A DNA stretch of 64,000 nucleotides from an uncultured Croceitalea sp. (GTDB lineage Bacteria > Bacteroidota > Bacteroidia > Flavobacteriales > Flavobacteriaceae): contig CANNDD010000004.1 of NCBI GenBank assembly GCA_947503285.1, positions 248,001-312,000 of the forward strand, written 5' to 3'. The position numbers were made by a program, and so were the translations under genes. Below the pieces are notes generated by a model. It worked only from the letters and a program-made list of their open reading frames with translations. It ran no database searches and was not told the DNA's origin. Positions 44,869-54,461 of this stretch are shown here, one piece after another; the first letter of the stretch is position 1; every line of letters starts with the position of its first letter.

Positions 44869-45987
44869 ATGACCGTTTTGTTTGAAAAAGCGATATCATT
44901 TTTCGGGAGATACAAATTATACCATTTAGGGTTTTGGTTTTTATATCACTATTTCTGGTGGGCACTTACTAGTGGGGCCTTAGAAGCTGTCAACAACATA
45001 TTCTTCTCTAACTACTCCATCAAATTTGTTTTTTATGTGGTTATGCAGGCCTTGGGAGTCTATTTTAACCTTTACTACCTAATCCCGAAGTTTTTACAAA
45101 AAGGAAAACACCTCATTTATATTCCTGCACTTTTAGCAACAATTCTTGTGACATCTTTTGGTATTATAGGGGGGTATTATGTAAATGCATTCATCGTAGG
45201 TATTCCTTTTCAAGAACTTTTTTATGTTGCCCCAACAGAATTTTTTCAGCTCTTTAAAGCGAATGCCTTGCCCTCTACCCTGGCAAGTATGACCTTGGCC
45301 ATGAGTATTAAATTGACCAAAAACTGGATAGCCTCAGAGAAAAAAAGAAATGCAGCAGAAAAAGAAAACCTGACTACCGAACTTAAATTTTTGCGTTCAC
45401 AGTACAATCCACATTTCTTATTCAATACCATAAATTCCATTTTTGTCTTGATTCATAAAAATCAGGATATGGCCTCGGAGTCTTTGGCAAAATTTTCTGA
45501 ATTACTCCGTTACCAATTGTATCAATGTAACGCGCCTGAAATAGATTTAGAACAAGAACTGAATTACCTAAAAAACTATATTGAACTTGAAACACTACGG
45601 CAAGATTTGTCAAATCTAGATTTGCAAGTAGCTTTAGATAGTTCAAATACCAATGGACTTCAAATAGCGCCGTTTTTATTGATGCCATTTATAGAGAATG
45701 CCTTTAAACATGTGTCACACCATATTGATTCAAGAAATTGGATTACCATTGATCTAAATGTGCATCACAATGGTTTGCAATTGAAGGTTTCTAATAGCAA
45801 ACCTGAATTAACCATTACCAATACTGAGGAATCTTCTGGTATCGGGTTGACAAACGTTAAGCGAAGGTTAGCGCTCTTATACCCAAACTCCCACAAGTTG
45901 GAAGTGCTAAAATCAAGCAAAGAATATGTGGTCTTTTTAGATATCACATTGAAAACAAAAGAAGCTAAAAATAGTAAAACGGCCTAG
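44869..45987 (+). CDS. LytS-family sensor histidine kinase
   Basis: The 372-aa protein has four transmembrane helices (about 18-36, 48-66, 82-104, 128-148) and a cytoplasmic His_kinase domain. The phosphoacceptor is in SQYNPHFLFNTINSIFVLI (His about residue 182); the ATPase part has FLLMPFIENAFKHV and SSGIGLTNVKRRLALLY. There is no extra sensor domain, so the membrane part must do the sensing. The cognate LytTR regulator follows after 5 bp. Confidence 0.93.
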   Translation: MTVLFEKAISFFGRYKLYHLGFWFLYHYFWWALTSGALEAVNNIFFSNYSIKFVFYVVMQALGVYFNLYYLIPKFLQKGKHLIYIPALLATILVTSFGIIGGYYVNAFIVGIPFQELFYVAPTEFFQLFKANALPSTLASMTLAMSIKLTKNWIASEKKRNAAEKENLTTELKFLRSQYNPHFLFNTINSIFVLIHKNQDMASESLAKFSELLRYQLYQCNAPEIDLEQELNYLKNYIELETLRQDLSNLDLQVALDSSNTNGLQIAPFLLMPFIENAFKHVSHHIDSRNWITIDLNVHHNGLQLKVSNSKPELTITNTEESSGIGLTNVKRRLALLYPNSHKLEVLKSSKEYVVFLDITLKTKEAKNSKTA

Positions 45988-45992
45988 TTGAG

Positions 45993-46715
45993 ATGATGAA
46001 TTGCCTAGTTATCGATGATGAACCATTAGCACGTGAATGCATTAAAGACTACATCCATAAAGTGGATTTTTTAGAATTTTGTGGCGAGGGTACAAACCCA
46101 ACACAAATTGCTGCCCTAATAGAAAAAACTACCATTGACCTTATTTTTTTGGATATTCAAATGCCCTTAATGACCGGGTTGGAGTATTTAAAAAACACCG
46201 CTCATCGTCCTATGGTGATTTTAACGACGGCCTACCCCAATTATGCTCTTGAGGGGTATGAGCTAGACGTGTTGGATTATCTGGTAAAGCCTATTACCTT
46301 TAGTAGGTTCTATAAATCTATCTTAAAAGCAAAAGATTATTTTAAGCTTATTCCTGCATCAGGCTTTAAGTCTCAAAAAGACAACTCTTCTTCCTATTTC
46401 TTTATCAAGTGCGACAACGTTTATGAAAAAATAGCCGTGGCCGAAATAGAGTATGTGCAGGCACAACAAAATTATGTTGTTTTTTACACTAAAGAACAGA
46501 AGTATATGACACTTATGCCCTTAAAAAGAATATGGGATATGCTACCCTACTCCAACTTTGTTCAAGTTCACAAGTCTTTTGTAGTAGCAATTGATAAAAT
46601 TCGGACGCTTGAAAAAACACAATTGCATTTAACGAAAGCTTGCGTTCCACTCAGTAGAAACTACAAAGAAAAGGTACGCGAAATCGTTATGGGGCAATCC
46701 CTTTTTAAAAAATGA
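45993..46715 (+). CDS. LytTR-family response regulator
   Basis: The 240-aa protein has a receiver (Asp11-Asp12 in VIDDEPLAREC, phosphoacceptor Asp55 in FLDIQMPL, Lys in YLVKPIT) and a C-terminal LytTR DNA-binding domain from about residue 128 (YFFIKCDNVYEKIAVAEIEYVQAQQNYV, then VQVHKSFVVAIDKI and PLSRNYKEKV). It works with the kinase just upstream. The divergent NTF2-like operon is a likely target, by position. It is convergent with hisIE, 17 bp apart. Confidence 0.93.
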   Translation: MMNCLVIDDEPLARECIKDYIHKVDFLEFCGEGTNPTQIAALIEKTTIDLIFLDIQMPLMTGLEYLKNTAHRPMVILTTAYPNYALEGYELDVLDYLVKPITFSRFYKSILKAKDYFKLIPASGFKSQKDNSSSYFFIKCDNVYEKIAVAEIEYVQAQQNYVVFYTKEQKYMTLMPLKRIWDMLPYSNFVQVHKSFVVAIDKIRTLEKTQLHLTKACVPLSRNYKEKVREIVMGQSLFKK

Positions 46716-46732
46716 CCCTTTGCATAAAACAA

Positions 46733-47359
46733 TTAATGCCTTGACTCCAAAACTTTAACGATATCATTCAACGTGAAGCCTTTGGCCTGAAGTAAGATCA
46801 GGTAGTGAAATAATAGATCCGCACTTTCATTCAGAAACAAATCGTCATTATCGTCTTTGGCCTCAATCACGGTCTCCACGGCCTCTTCACCGACTTTTTG
46901 GGCAATCTTGTTAATCCCTTTACGAAAAAGTGAAGCTACATAGCTCTTCTCGTCTTCTTTATGCTCTTTACGTGAACTGATGATTTCTTCCAGTTCAGAA
47001 AGAAAGTCAAAAGTTGACCTATTTTCTTCAGCCCAACAGGTGTCCGTACCAGTATGACAGGTAGGACCGACCGGATGCACAGAAATCAACAAGGCATCAT
47101 TGTCACAATCATTTTTGATACTGACTAGATGCAGAAAATTACCGCTCTCTTCCCCTTTAGTCCATAATCGTTGTTTACTTCTACTAAAAAAAGTTACTTT
47201 TTTGGTTTCTTGGGTTCTCTTGACCGCTTCTTCATTCATATAACCTAGCATCAAGACATTTTTGGTTGTTGCATCTTGAATAATAGCAGGTACCAGAGCC
47301 CCCTCTAACTCCCCCCAAGGGGGAGGATTAAAACCTATTTTATTATCATCCTTGCTCAT
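46733..47359 (-). CDS. hisIE: Phosphoribosyl-AMP cyclohydrolase / phosphoribosyl-ATP pyrophosphatase
   Basis: The 208-aa fusion performs steps 2 and 3 of histidine synthesis. HisI (about 20-115) has MLGYMNEEAVKRT, FFSRSKQRLWTKGEESGN and the zinc site CDNDALLISVHPVGPTCHTGTDTCW. HisE (about 120-208) has GINKIAQKVGEEAVETVIEA. Residues 11-19 (NPPPWGELE) are absent from the usual family N-terminus and are encoded by a copy of the small palindromic repeat at 47296-47333. It is the last gene of the his operon, 48 bp after hisF. Confidence 0.95.
   Translation of the reverse strand: MSKDDNKIGFNPPPWGELEGALVPAIIQDATTKNVLMLGYMNEEAVKRTQETKKVTFFSRSKQRLWTKGEESGNFLHLVSIKNDCDNDALLISVHPVGPTCHTGTDTCWAEENRSTFDFLSELEEIISSRKEHKEDEKSYVASLFRKGINKIAQKVGEEAVETVIEAKDDNDDLFLNESADLLFHYLILLQAKGFTLNDIVKVLESRH
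47296..47333. repeat. GC-rich palindromic repeat, copy inside hisIE
   Basis: The core CCCCCTCTAACTCCCCCC then AAGGGGGAGGATT matches the copy at 48164-48200 nearly base for base and stands out from the AT-rich background. Here it is read through in frame and adds codons for PPPWGELE to the N-terminus of HisI. Confidence 0.8.
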
Positions 47360-47407
47360 CTACTTACTTTTTTGTTCATTATTGATTCCCTTTTCAGCTT
47401 GGGCACT

Positions 47408-48163
47408 TTATATTCTTACTGGAATACCTTCTTTTTTTAAGGTATTCTTCAAATCTTTGATCTCGATTTCCTTAAAATGAAAAACACTTGCAGCCAATGC
47501 TGCATCTGACCTTCCAGTTTTAAAAGTTTCTGAAAAATGCGCTATTGTTCCTGCCCCACCAGAGGCAATAATAGGAATATTAAGTTCTTCTGATAATCGC
47601 GCTAGCGCCTTATTGGCAAACCCGTTCTTAGTACCATCGTTATCCATTGAGGTAAATAAAATTTCCCCAGCCCCACGCTGCTCTACTTCTTTTGCCCATT
47701 CAAATAAATCCAATTCCGTAGGTACCTTACCCCCTACCAAGTGCACTTTCCAGTTTCCTTCGAGTTGTTTTGCATCAATGGCCACTACAATACACTGTGA
47801 ACCAAACTTAGCAACCAATTCATTGATAAGTTCGGGTCTTTTTACCGCCGAGGAGTTAATAGAAACTTTATCGGCACCATTTTTAAGCAAGATATCCACA
47901 TCTTCCACCGAGGCTATTCCGCCACCTACAGTAAACGGAATATTCAGTTTTTCAGCAACGTGAAACACCAATTCTGCGAGGGTCTTACGCTTTTGCTCGG
48001 TCGCGGATATATCTAGAAAAACAAGCTCGTCAGCACCCTCATTGGCATAGCGTTGGGCCAATTCTACTGGATCACCGGCATCACGCAAGTCAACAAAGTT
48101 GACTCCTTTCACGGTTCTACCATCTTTTATATCTAAACAGGGAATGATTCTTTTTGTTAACAT
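47408..48163 (-). CDS. hisF: Imidazole glycerol phosphate synthase, cyclase subunit
   Basis: The 251-aa TIM barrel takes ammonia from HisH and makes IGP and AICAR. The catalytic Asp11 is in [17 protein letters not shown] and Asp130 is in [10 protein letters not shown]; phosphate loops are [11 protein letters not shown] and [11 protein letters not shown]. The initiator ATG at 48163 touches a copy of the palindromic repeat, so the hairpin lies in the ribosome-binding region of hisF. Confidence 0.96.
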   Translation of the reverse strand: MLTKRIIPCLDIKDGRTVKGVNFVDLRDAGDPVELAQRYANEGADELVFLDISATEQKRKTLAELVFHVAEKLNIPFTVGGGIASVEDVDILLKNGADKVSINSSAVKRPELINELVAKFGSQCIVVAIDAKQLEGNWKVHLVGGKVPTELDLFEWAKEVEQRGAGEILFTSMDNDGTKNGFANKALARLSEELNIPIIASGGAGTIAHFSETFKTGRSDAALAASVFHFKEIEIKDLKNTLKKEGIPVRI

Positions 48164-48200
48164 AAAGCCCCCTCTAGCTCCCCCAAAAGGGGAGGATTTA
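48164..48200. repeat. GC-rich palindromic repeat, copy at the hisF start
   Basis: AAAGCCCCCTCTAGCTCCCC then CAAAAGGGGAGGATTTA pairs with itself through CTCCCC/GGGGAG. It abuts the hisF ATG on the minus strand and lies in the 84-bp gap after the DinB-like gene. Confidence 0.8.
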
Positions 48201-48247
48201 TAACTGAGTTAAAAGTGTCTTTTACAAAACTATGCATAGTTAATTCT

Positions 48248-48781
48248 TTATTCCCCCTTTGGGGTTAGGGGGCTTTTAATGTTTAAATCATGCCCTTCAT
48301 AAAAACCGAGCTGCTTGTTTTTCAACTGTTTTGCCCAAAAGGCTATTTGACCCGTATGATAGCTATAATGTTCCACAACATGAAGAACTACGCCAATACC
48401 CGAAAAATAAAATCCTTGGACTTCCCGCTTTTTCAACCACTGTTCCAAAGTCATATTTTCGATGGTCGACTTTGCCGCGGAAACGGTATTCAAAAGTTTC
48501 TTTAACAACTCCTTTTTTGTTACACCCAAAGTAGTTTTGAATTCACTATCCCTATCCCTTACATCTTCAACTTCCCCTAAAGAAGAGATTGCATATTGGG
48601 TAATATTACCACATAAATGCAAAATTAAGTTTCCGACGCTATTGGAAGATTCATTTGGCCTTTGCCATATTTCTTCTTCATCAAGTGTGTCAAAAGCAAT
48701 AGAGATCATTCGTGTGCTTTCATCCAAACGATAGATAGCATTTTCTACAAACTCCCTTATAACCGTACTTTCCATAATCAT
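48248..48781 (-). CDS. DinB/DUF1572-like four-helix protein inside the his operon
   Basis: The 177-aa protein has the DinB-like helical bundle with metal-binding His positions: [14 protein letters not shown] near residue 52, and [21 protein letters not shown] near residue 133 (HxxxHYxxHxG). It overlaps hisA by 4 bp and is not a histidine enzyme. The C-terminal tail SPLTPKGE is encoded by a palindromic repeat copy (48250-48278), so the original end of the protein was probably different. Function may be a thiol-dependent transferase, as in other DinB-like proteins; this is inference. Confidence 0.85.
   Translation of the reverse strand: MIMESTVIREFVENAIYRLDESTRMISIAFDTLDEEEIWQRPNESSNSVGNLILHLCGNITQYAISSLGEVEDVRDRDSEFKTTLGVTKKELLKKLLNTVSAAKSTIENMTLEQWLKKREVQGFYFSGIGVVLHVVEHYSYHTGQIAFWAKQLKNKQLGFYEGHDLNIKSPLTPKGE
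48250..48278. repeat. GC-rich palindromic repeat, inverted copy in the DinB-like gene end
   Basis: ATTCCCCCTTTGGGG followed by TTAGGGGGCTTTTAA is the same element as at 48164-48200 in the opposite orientation, about 50 bp away. It supplies the last eight codons and the stop context of the DinB-like gene. Confidence 0.7.
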
Positions 48782-49554
48782 TGCGCTACTAGGAATTGTT
48801 CCAATTGTTTTAGGCTAATCTTATTTTCATAAATGGCTTTGCCAATAATTACGCCTTCGCAACCAAGTTGCCTTAGTTTTGGCAGTTCATCGTAATCTGA
48901 GATACCACCACTTGCTATAAGGTTGATACCAACCTCTTCAAAATCTTCTACACCAGCCCCGGTAATAGATGTTTTATGTATTCTAGTTTCTTTTAGTAGT
49001 TTTTCATACAACTTAAAAGAAGGGCCTTGCAACATACCATCTTTTGAAATATCGGTACAGATGACATACTTGACCCCTATTTTTTGATATTCTTTTACAA
49101 AGGGAATCAGCTTTTCATTTGATTCTTCTTGCCAACCAGAGACTGCAACTTTTTCATCTAAAGCATCGGCTCCTAAAATTATTTTATCGGCACCGTAGAC
49201 ATTTAACCACCGTAAAAAAGTAGCCCTATCTTTTACGGCAATACTACCCCCTGTAATTTGGTTTGCGCCACTCTCAAAGGCTATGCGTAAATCGTCATCT
49301 GATTTGAGCCCGCCCCCAAAGTCTATCTTCAAATTGGTTTTTGAAGCGATTTGCTCTAAAACCTTGTAGTTTACGATATGTTTAGACTTGGCACCATCTA
49401 AATCAACTAAATGTAAATATTCAATTCCGTGATCTTCAAAAGATTTGGCTACCTCTAAAGGGTTTTCATTGTAAATCTTCTTGGTACCATAATCCCCTTT
49501 TGAAAGACGTACACATTTCCCTTCAATAATATCAATAGCTGGTAATATTCTCAT
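48778..49554 (-). CDS. hisA: Phosphoribosylformimino-5-aminoimidazole carboxamide ribotide isomerase
   Basis: The 258-aa TIM barrel opens with [20 protein letters not shown] (Asp8 catalytic) and has [13 protein letters not shown], the second catalytic Asp in [12 protein letters not shown], and [11 protein letters not shown]. It isomerises ProFAR to PRFAR, substrate of HisF. It precedes the DinB-like gene with a 4-bp overlap and follows the first four-helix-bundle gene after 38 bp. The length is slightly above the usual ~245. Confidence 0.95.
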   Translation of the reverse strand: MRILPAIDIIEGKCVRLSKGDYGTKKIYNENPLEVAKSFEDHGIEYLHLVDLDGAKSKHIVNYKVLEQIASKTNLKIDFGGGLKSDDDLRIAFESGANQITGGSIAVKDRATFLRWLNVYGADKIILGADALDEKVAVSGWQEESNEKLIPFVKEYQKIGVKYVICTDISKDGMLQGPSFKLYEKLLKETRIHKTSITGAGVEDFEEVGINLIASGGISDYDELPKLRQLGCEGVIIGKAIYENKISLKQLEQFLVAQ

Positions 49555-49592
49555 TTTTTAAGTACTTAGTATAAAGTAGGTAGTATTACGTT

Positions 49593-49943
49593 TTATTTTA
49601 GACTTTTTTGAAGTGAATAATTCATATTCCTTATTTCTTTACAAAGGCTAAGTGCTTTTATAGTTTCTCTCTCAGCTATAAATTTAAGTCGCGAAATCAA
49701 TATGAGCTGTGTTTCTAGCTCGGTTGTTGAACCATTTGAAATACTAAGAAAATGAATAAACTCTTTTTTTGAGTTTCTGCCCGCACCTTCTGCTATGTTC
49801 GAAGGAATCGAAACACTACACCTTTTGATTTGGGAAATCATCCCAAATTTCTCATCGTCAGGAAGTTTTTTCGCTAAATGATATACTTCTTCCACAAGTA
49901 ACATCGCTTTACTCCATATTTTCAACTCCATATAGTTATTCAT
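49593..49943 (-). CDS. Four-helix-bundle protein (23S rRNA IVP / Avd-like family), intact
   Basis: The 116-aa protein has the family pattern: ELKIWSKAMLLVEEVYHLAKKLPDDEKFGM, QIKRCSVSIPSNIAEGAGRNSKKEFIHFLSIS, and a C-terminal helix with ETQLILISRLKFI. The family occurs in intervening sequences of 23S rRNA genes and as Avd in diversity-generating retroelements; neither context is present here. It is inserted between hisH and hisA with short spacers of 11 and 38 bp. It has nothing to do with histidine synthesis as far as is known. Confidence 0.88.
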   Translation of the reverse strand: MNNYMELKIWSKAMLLVEEVYHLAKKLPDDEKFGMISQIKRCSVSIPSNIAEGAGRNSKKEFIHFLSISNGSTTELETQLILISRLKFIAERETIKALSLCKEIRNMNYSLQKSLK

Positions 49944-49954
49944 CTATTGACTAT

Positions 49955-50536
49955 TTACTTAATACTAAGAAAATTCGCTAGAATTTTATTTCCATACACT
50001 CCAGATTTCTCAGGATGGAACTGGGTACCGTAAAAATTATCTTTCCGTAAAGCGGCACTATACTCCAAACCATACGTACTTGTTGCTATTGTCTCGGTAC
50101 CTTTCGGAGCATAAAAACTATGTACCAAATAAATATAATCTTCATTTAGGCCTTGAAACAATGGGGATTTCAAATTCCCAATCTTATTCCATCCTATTTG
50201 CGGTACTTTTACACCAGAATTGAATTTTACCACATCTAAATCAAAAACCCCCAAACCTTTGGTATTGCCTTCTTCTGATGAATTACACATTAGCTGCATA
50301 CCTAAACAAATACCCAAAACAGGTTGCCTTAATTCAGGAATCAAGGTGTTCAAACCGCTTTGAATTAGCTTTTTCATAGCGCTACTTGCCTCACCGACCC
50401 CGGGAAATATTACCTTGTCCGCACTTTGAATAGTTTCAATGTCATTACTTAACTGCGCCTGAATACCCAATCTTTGAAAAGCAAACTTTATACTCTGAAT
50501 ATTACCAGCACCGTAATCGATTATTACAAGCCCCAT
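49955..50536 (-). CDS. hisH: Imidazole glycerol phosphate synthase, glutamine amidotransferase subunit
   Basis: The 193-aa class I amidotransferase supplies ammonia to HisF. The nucleophile is Cys in VLGICLGMQLM (about residue 78), and the His-Glu pair is in GTQFHPEKSG (about residue 170). The N-terminus IIDYGAGNIQS is typical. It lies between the two four-helix-bundle genes. The subunit genes hisH and hisF are separated by three other genes, so the complex depends on the shared transcript. Confidence 0.96.
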   Translation of the reverse strand: MGLVIIDYGAGNIQSIKFAFQRLGIQAQLSNDIETIQSADKVIFPGVGEASSAMKKLIQSGLNTLIPELRQPVLGICLGMQLMCNSSEEGNTKGLGVFDLDVVKFNSGVKVPQIGWNKIGNLKSPLFQGLNEDYIYLVHSFYAPKGTETIATSTYGLEYSAALRKDNFYGTQFHPEKSGVYGNKILANFLSIK

Positions 50537-50606
50537 ATGATAAGATTAAAGGATTGAAGTACGAGGTACAAAATATAATTAGAAATCAATTTCATTGGTA
50601 TTGTGA

Positions 50607-50949
50607 TTAAGTCCTTTTATTCTTTTTTGCTGTTTTTATCGATGCTACAATGATTGCCAACAGTTCAGTTGCTTCTTTATGTAAATTCTTTATGATCAGC
50701 ATATACTTCTTGAAACCACTCTAACCAATATGCTGATTCATCGACTTCTTCTTCAACTATTTTTAACTTATTTATAAAATCAGCAGTAAACTTTGATCTT
50801 TGTGAAGCTCTGTAATTTGCACCAACAGAACTTGAGCTTCGAATTAACTGTCTTACCCAAGCATCAAACTCCCTAGAACGTGGAACCAGTTTACAAAACT
50901 TCCAAGAGTCTATTGCAAATTTTCGAGTTCTAAATTTTAAATCTTGCAT
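50607..50949 (-). pseudogene. Four-helix-bundle gene, frameshifted near its 3' end
   Basis: The frame from ATG 50949 gives 90 aa (SWKFCKLVPRSREFDAWVRQ, then SSSVGANYRASQRSKFTADFINKL, the family core) and stops at 50677 soon after YADHKE. Dropping one T at about 50683-50685 restores a frame that continues LHKEATELLAIIVASIKTAKKNKRT to a stop at 50607, exactly the expected C-terminal helix of this family. So a single-base insertion has truncated it. It sits between hisB and hisH and is a distant paralogue of the gene at 49593. The short form might still fold. Confidence 0.8.
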
Positions 50950-50981
50950 TACTTTTCACCTTTCACTTAGTACCTCAAACC

Positions 50982-52118
50982 TCATAAAACTCCCTTAGTA
51001 CTTGGTAACACCATCTTTTCAACGTCACGCTTTACGGCCATTTTAATCGACTTTGCAAAGGCCTTGAAAATTGCCTCTATCTTATGATGTTCATTGGTGC
51101 CTTCTGCTTTGATATTTAAGTTCGCCTTAGCGCCATCTGTAAATGATTTAAAGAAATGGTAAAACATTTCAGTTGGCATGTCCCCGACCATTTCACGTTT
51201 AAAGTCCGCTTCCCAAACCAACCAATTTCTTCCACCAAAGTCAATGGCCACTTGAGCTAAACAATCATCCATCGGTAAACAAAATCCATAGCGTTCAATA
51301 CCTAACTTATTACCCAATGCTTTATGAAACACTTCCCCTAAGGCTATGGCCGTGTCTTCGATAGTGTGGTGTTCGTCAACTTCTAAATCGCCATCAACAT
51401 GTAGTTGTAAATCCATTTGACCATGTCTGGCCAATTGGTCTAACATATGATCAAAAAAGGCAAGTCCGGTCTTAATATCGCTTTTACCCTTGCCATCTAG
51501 GTTTAGCGCAATTTGAATCGTCGTTTCATTTGTTTTTCGGTGCACTTCCGCATGGCGTGATTGCATTTTCAGAAACTCATATATCTTTTCCCAGTCGTTT
51601 GATTGTATCGCAATATGATTGGATAGGTCATTCTCTGAAACGGTTATCTCATCCGTACCCAAAAGCGTTTTATCATCAATAAAGATTCCTTTCGCCCCCA
51701 AATTCTTGGCTAACTCCATATCGGTCAATCGATCTCCGATTACAAAAGAGTTTTCTAAATCATAGGTGTCGGTAAAATACTCCGTCAAAAGACCGGTTTG
51801 TGGCTTTCGCGTAGTTGCATTCTCATGCGTAAAGGTCTTGTCAATATAAATTTCTTCAAAAACTACACCTTCATTTTCAAAAGACTTTAAAATAAAATTG
51901 TGCACAGGCCAAAAGGTTTCTTCGGGAAACGCCTCAGTACCTAAACCATCTTGATTGGTTATCATGACCAACTTGTAATCCAATTCTTTTGCAATTTTCC
52001 CTAAATACGTAAACACTTTAGGGTAAAAAACCATCTTTTCGAAAGCATCTATCTGTTCATCTACCGTTTCTTTGATGATGGTGCCATCCCTGTCAATAAA
52101 TAGTACTTTCTGTGCCAT
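50982..52118 (-). CDS. hisB: Bifunctional histidinol-phosphatase / imidazoleglycerol-phosphate dehydratase
   Basis: The 378-aa fusion has an N-terminal HAD phosphatase (residues ~1-165: DRDGTII nucleophile Asp, MITNQDGLG, and the later [15 protein letters not shown]) and a C-terminal IGPD domain (~185-378: [27 protein letters not shown], and [13 protein letters not shown] manganese-site histidines). It performs steps 6 and 8. The ATG overlaps the hisC stop codon by one base (TAATG). Confidence 0.96.
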   Translation of the reverse strand: MAQKVLFIDRDGTIIKETVDEQIDAFEKMVFYPKVFTYLGKIAKELDYKLVMITNQDGLGTEAFPEETFWPVHNFILKSFENEGVVFEEIYIDKTFTHENATTRKPQTGLLTEYFTDTYDLENSFVIGDRLTDMELAKNLGAKGIFIDDKTLLGTDEITVSENDLSNHIAIQSNDWEKIYEFLKMQSRHAEVHRKTNETTIQIALNLDGKGKSDIKTGLAFFDHMLDQLARHGQMDLQLHVDGDLEVDEHHTIEDTAIALGEVFHKALGNKLGIERYGFCLPMDDCLAQVAIDFGGRNWLVWEADFKREMVGDMPTEMFYHFFKSFTDGAKANLNIKAEGTNEHHKIEAIFKAFAKSIKMAVKRDVEKMVLPSTKGVL

Positions 52119-53164
52119 TAATCCAGTGTTTTTAATACTTCAAGTAATCTGTCATTTTCCAATTCGGTGCCAATGGTAAAGCGCAAGGTGTTGGTACACA
52201 GTGGTTGTGTACTTCTGTTACGAATCACAACGCCTTCATTCAATACTTGTTGGTAGCGTTCGTCAGCCGCATCCACTTTTGCCAAGATAAAATTGGCGTC
52301 ACTATCATATACTTTTGCAATAAAGGGAATATTGGCCAAAGCCTTGGATAACTTGTTACGTTCTGCGATAATAGTCTCCACTTGTTCCTGCACCTTTTGT
52401 CGGTCCATCATGCCCCTTAAGGCTTCTTTTTGCGTTAGTTCATTGACATTATATGGCGGTTTGATTTTTTTAAGGATAGTTATGATTTCTTCAGAAGCAT
52501 AACAAATTCCAAGCCGTATGGCCGCCATTCCATAAGCTTTTGATAAAGTCTGGGTTACGACTAAATTCGGATAGTCATGCAATTTTTCTATCCAAGATTC
52601 CGAACCCGAAAAATCGATATAAGCCTCATCGATAACGACTAGTCCATTGAAATTACCCAAGAGCTTTTCAATCTTCTTATCATCAATTAAATTACCAGTA
52701 GGGTTGTTTGGGGAACACAGAAATAAGAGTTTGGTATTGCTATCGATTCTTGCGAAAATAGCCTCAATATCAGGTTGAAAATCTTCATTTAAAAGTACCT
52801 CCCGATTTTCGATCGCATTGGTGCCCGCCAATACCTTGTACATCCCATAGGTCGGGGGTAATGAAATAATATTATCCCTATTTGGTTCACAAAATGCTCG
52901 AAAAAGCAAATCCAAAACTTCGTCGCTCCCATTCCCAAAAAGCATTTGACTTTCATTTACGCCTTTTTGTTCTGCCAACACGGCCTTCAAACTGCGTTGG
53001 TGGGGATCAGGGTATCGATTCACCCCATTGTCAAAGGGATTTTCATTGGCATCTAAAAAGATCATCGTCTCCCCTTTCGAAACAAATTCATCCCTAGCTG
53101 AAGAATAAGGTCTTAAAGCCCTTACATTTTCTCGAACCAGCTTATTTAAGTCAAATCTTTCCAT
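52118..53164 (-). CDS. hisC: Histidinol-phosphate aminotransferase
   Basis: The 348-aa fold type I PLP enzyme has [18 protein letters not shown] near residue 34, [12 protein letters not shown] near residue 76, NNPTGNLI, and the PLP lysine in [16 protein letters not shown] (about residue 208). It transaminates imidazole acetol phosphate with glutamate. It starts 1 bp after the hisD stop and its own stop overlaps the hisB start. Confidence 0.96.
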   Translation of the reverse strand: MERFDLNKLVRENVRALRPYSSARDEFVSKGETMIFLDANENPFDNGVNRYPDPHQRSLKAVLAEQKGVNESQMLFGNGSDEVLDLLFRAFCEPNRDNIISLPPTYGMYKVLAGTNAIENREVLLNEDFQPDIEAIFARIDSNTKLLFLCSPNNPTGNLIDDKKIEKLLGNFNGLVVIDEAYIDFSGSESWIEKLHDYPNLVVTQTLSKAYGMAAIRLGICYASEEIITILKKIKPPYNVNELTQKEALRGMMDRQKVQEQVETIIAERNKLSKALANIPFIAKVYDSDANFILAKVDAADERYQQVLNEGVVIRNRSTQPLCTNTLRFTIGTELENDRLLEVLKTLD

Positions 53165-53165
53165 A

Positions 53166-54461
53166 TTAAGATTTTTCCCCTTCCAATTGCTTTAACCTCA
53201 AGGTAACTGCATTTTTATGGGCATACAGACCTTCAGCTTCTGCCATTAATTGAATAGTGTGGCCAAGCTCTTTAATACCTTCTTTTGTAATTTTCTGAAA
53301 GGTCATGCTCTTCATAAAACTATCGAGATTCACGCCGCTATACTGTTTCGCATACCCGTTAGTGGGTAGTGTATGATTCGTTCCAGAGGCGTAATCCCCA
53401 GCACTCTCAGGGGTGTAGTTACCAATGAACACCGATCCGGCATTGACTGTATGACGCACATAGAAATCTTCATCCTTTACGCAGACGATGTAGTGCTCCG
53501 GACCATACTCATTTATCAATTCTATGGCCAATTGATCATTTTCGACATAAATCAACTTACTATTGGCAATCGCCTTTAGTGCGATTTTTTTTCTTGGGAG
53601 ATGTACTAGCTGTTCTTGAACCTCTTCCGCTACTTTTTCAATCAATTGCTTTGAGGTCGATACCAAAATAACCTGACTATCAACACCATGTTCAGCTTGG
53701 CTCAATAAATCTGAAGCCACAAAAGCAGGATTCGCCGTGTCATCGGCAACTACCAAAAGCTCACTCGGACCTGCTGGCATGTCAATAGCAACACCATATT
53801 TTGTAGCCCATTGTTTTGCTACGGTAACGTATTGATTGCCCGGGCCAAACAACTTATGAACCTTTGGTACACTATCCGTTCCATGGGTAAGTGCGGCTAT
53901 GGCCTGTATTCCACCCATCTTGAAAACCTTGGTTACCCCACATAAGTTCGCCGTATACAAAATAGCAGGATGAAGTTCGCCATTTTCATCGGGTGGACTA
54001 CACAAAATAATCTCTTGGCAACCCGCAATTTTTGCGGGAATGGCCAGCATCAGTATTGTGGAAAACAAAGGGGCCGTACCACCTGGTATATACAAGCCTA
54101 CCTTTTGAATAGGCCGTTTTTCTTGCCAACAAGAGACCCCTGGCATGGTCTCAATTTCCACCCTTGCGGTCAATTGTGCCTTGTGGAAAGCGGTGATATT
54201 GTTCTTTGCGACCCAAATCGCATCCTTTAATTTCGTATCGACGGCTTTAATGGCCCTTTCAAATTCATCTGATGTCACTTGAAACCCATCCAATTCGACC
54301 CTGTCAAATTTCTGCGTATAACGAGCCACTGCCAAATCACCATTCGTTCTGACCTCATTGAATACGGTCGCAACGATATCTTCAATTTGGTCAAAGGTCT
54401 GCGTAGGTCTTTTTAGTAGTTCAGGCCATTTTGATTTGCTGGGAGCAACTATTTTTTGCAT
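53166..54461 (-). CDS. hisD: Histidinol dehydrogenase
   Basis: I chose ATG 54461 (MQKIVAPSKSKWPELL), giving 431 aa, the family's usual length; the frame also has an ATG at 54488, but 54461 forms a TAATG overlap with the hisG stop. Signatures are YIPGGTAPLFSTILM, GPGNQYVTVAKQWATKYGVAIDMPAGPSELLV, DLLSQAEHG with the Zn-site Gln-His, and TPESAGDYASGTNHTLPT. It performs the final two oxidations to histidine. Confidence 0.95.
   Translation of the reverse strand: MQKIVAPSKSKWPELLKRPTQTFDQIEDIVATVFNEVRTNGDLAVARYTQKFDRVELDGFQVTSDEFERAIKAVDTKLKDAIWVAKNNITAFHKAQLTARVEIETMPGVSCWQEKRPIQKVGLYIPGGTAPLFSTILMLAIPAKIAGCQEIILCSPPDENGELHPAILYTANLCGVTKVFKMGGIQAIAALTHGTDSVPKVHKLFGPGNQYVTVAKQWATKYGVAIDMPAGPSELLVVADDTANPAFVASDLLSQAEHGVDSQVILVSTSKQLIEKVAEEVQEQLVHLPRKKIALKAIANSKLIYVENDQLAIELINEYGPEHYIVCVKDEDFYVRHTVNAGSVFIGNYTPESAGDYASGTNHTLPTNGYAKQYSGVNLDSFMKSMTFQKITKEGIKELGHTIQLMAEAEGLYAHKNAVTLRLKQLEGEKS

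Noticed and set aside
49593-50949. Diversity-generating retroelement
   Set aside because: The Avd-like four-helix proteins would fit, but no reverse transcriptase or template/variable repeat pair was found in the window.
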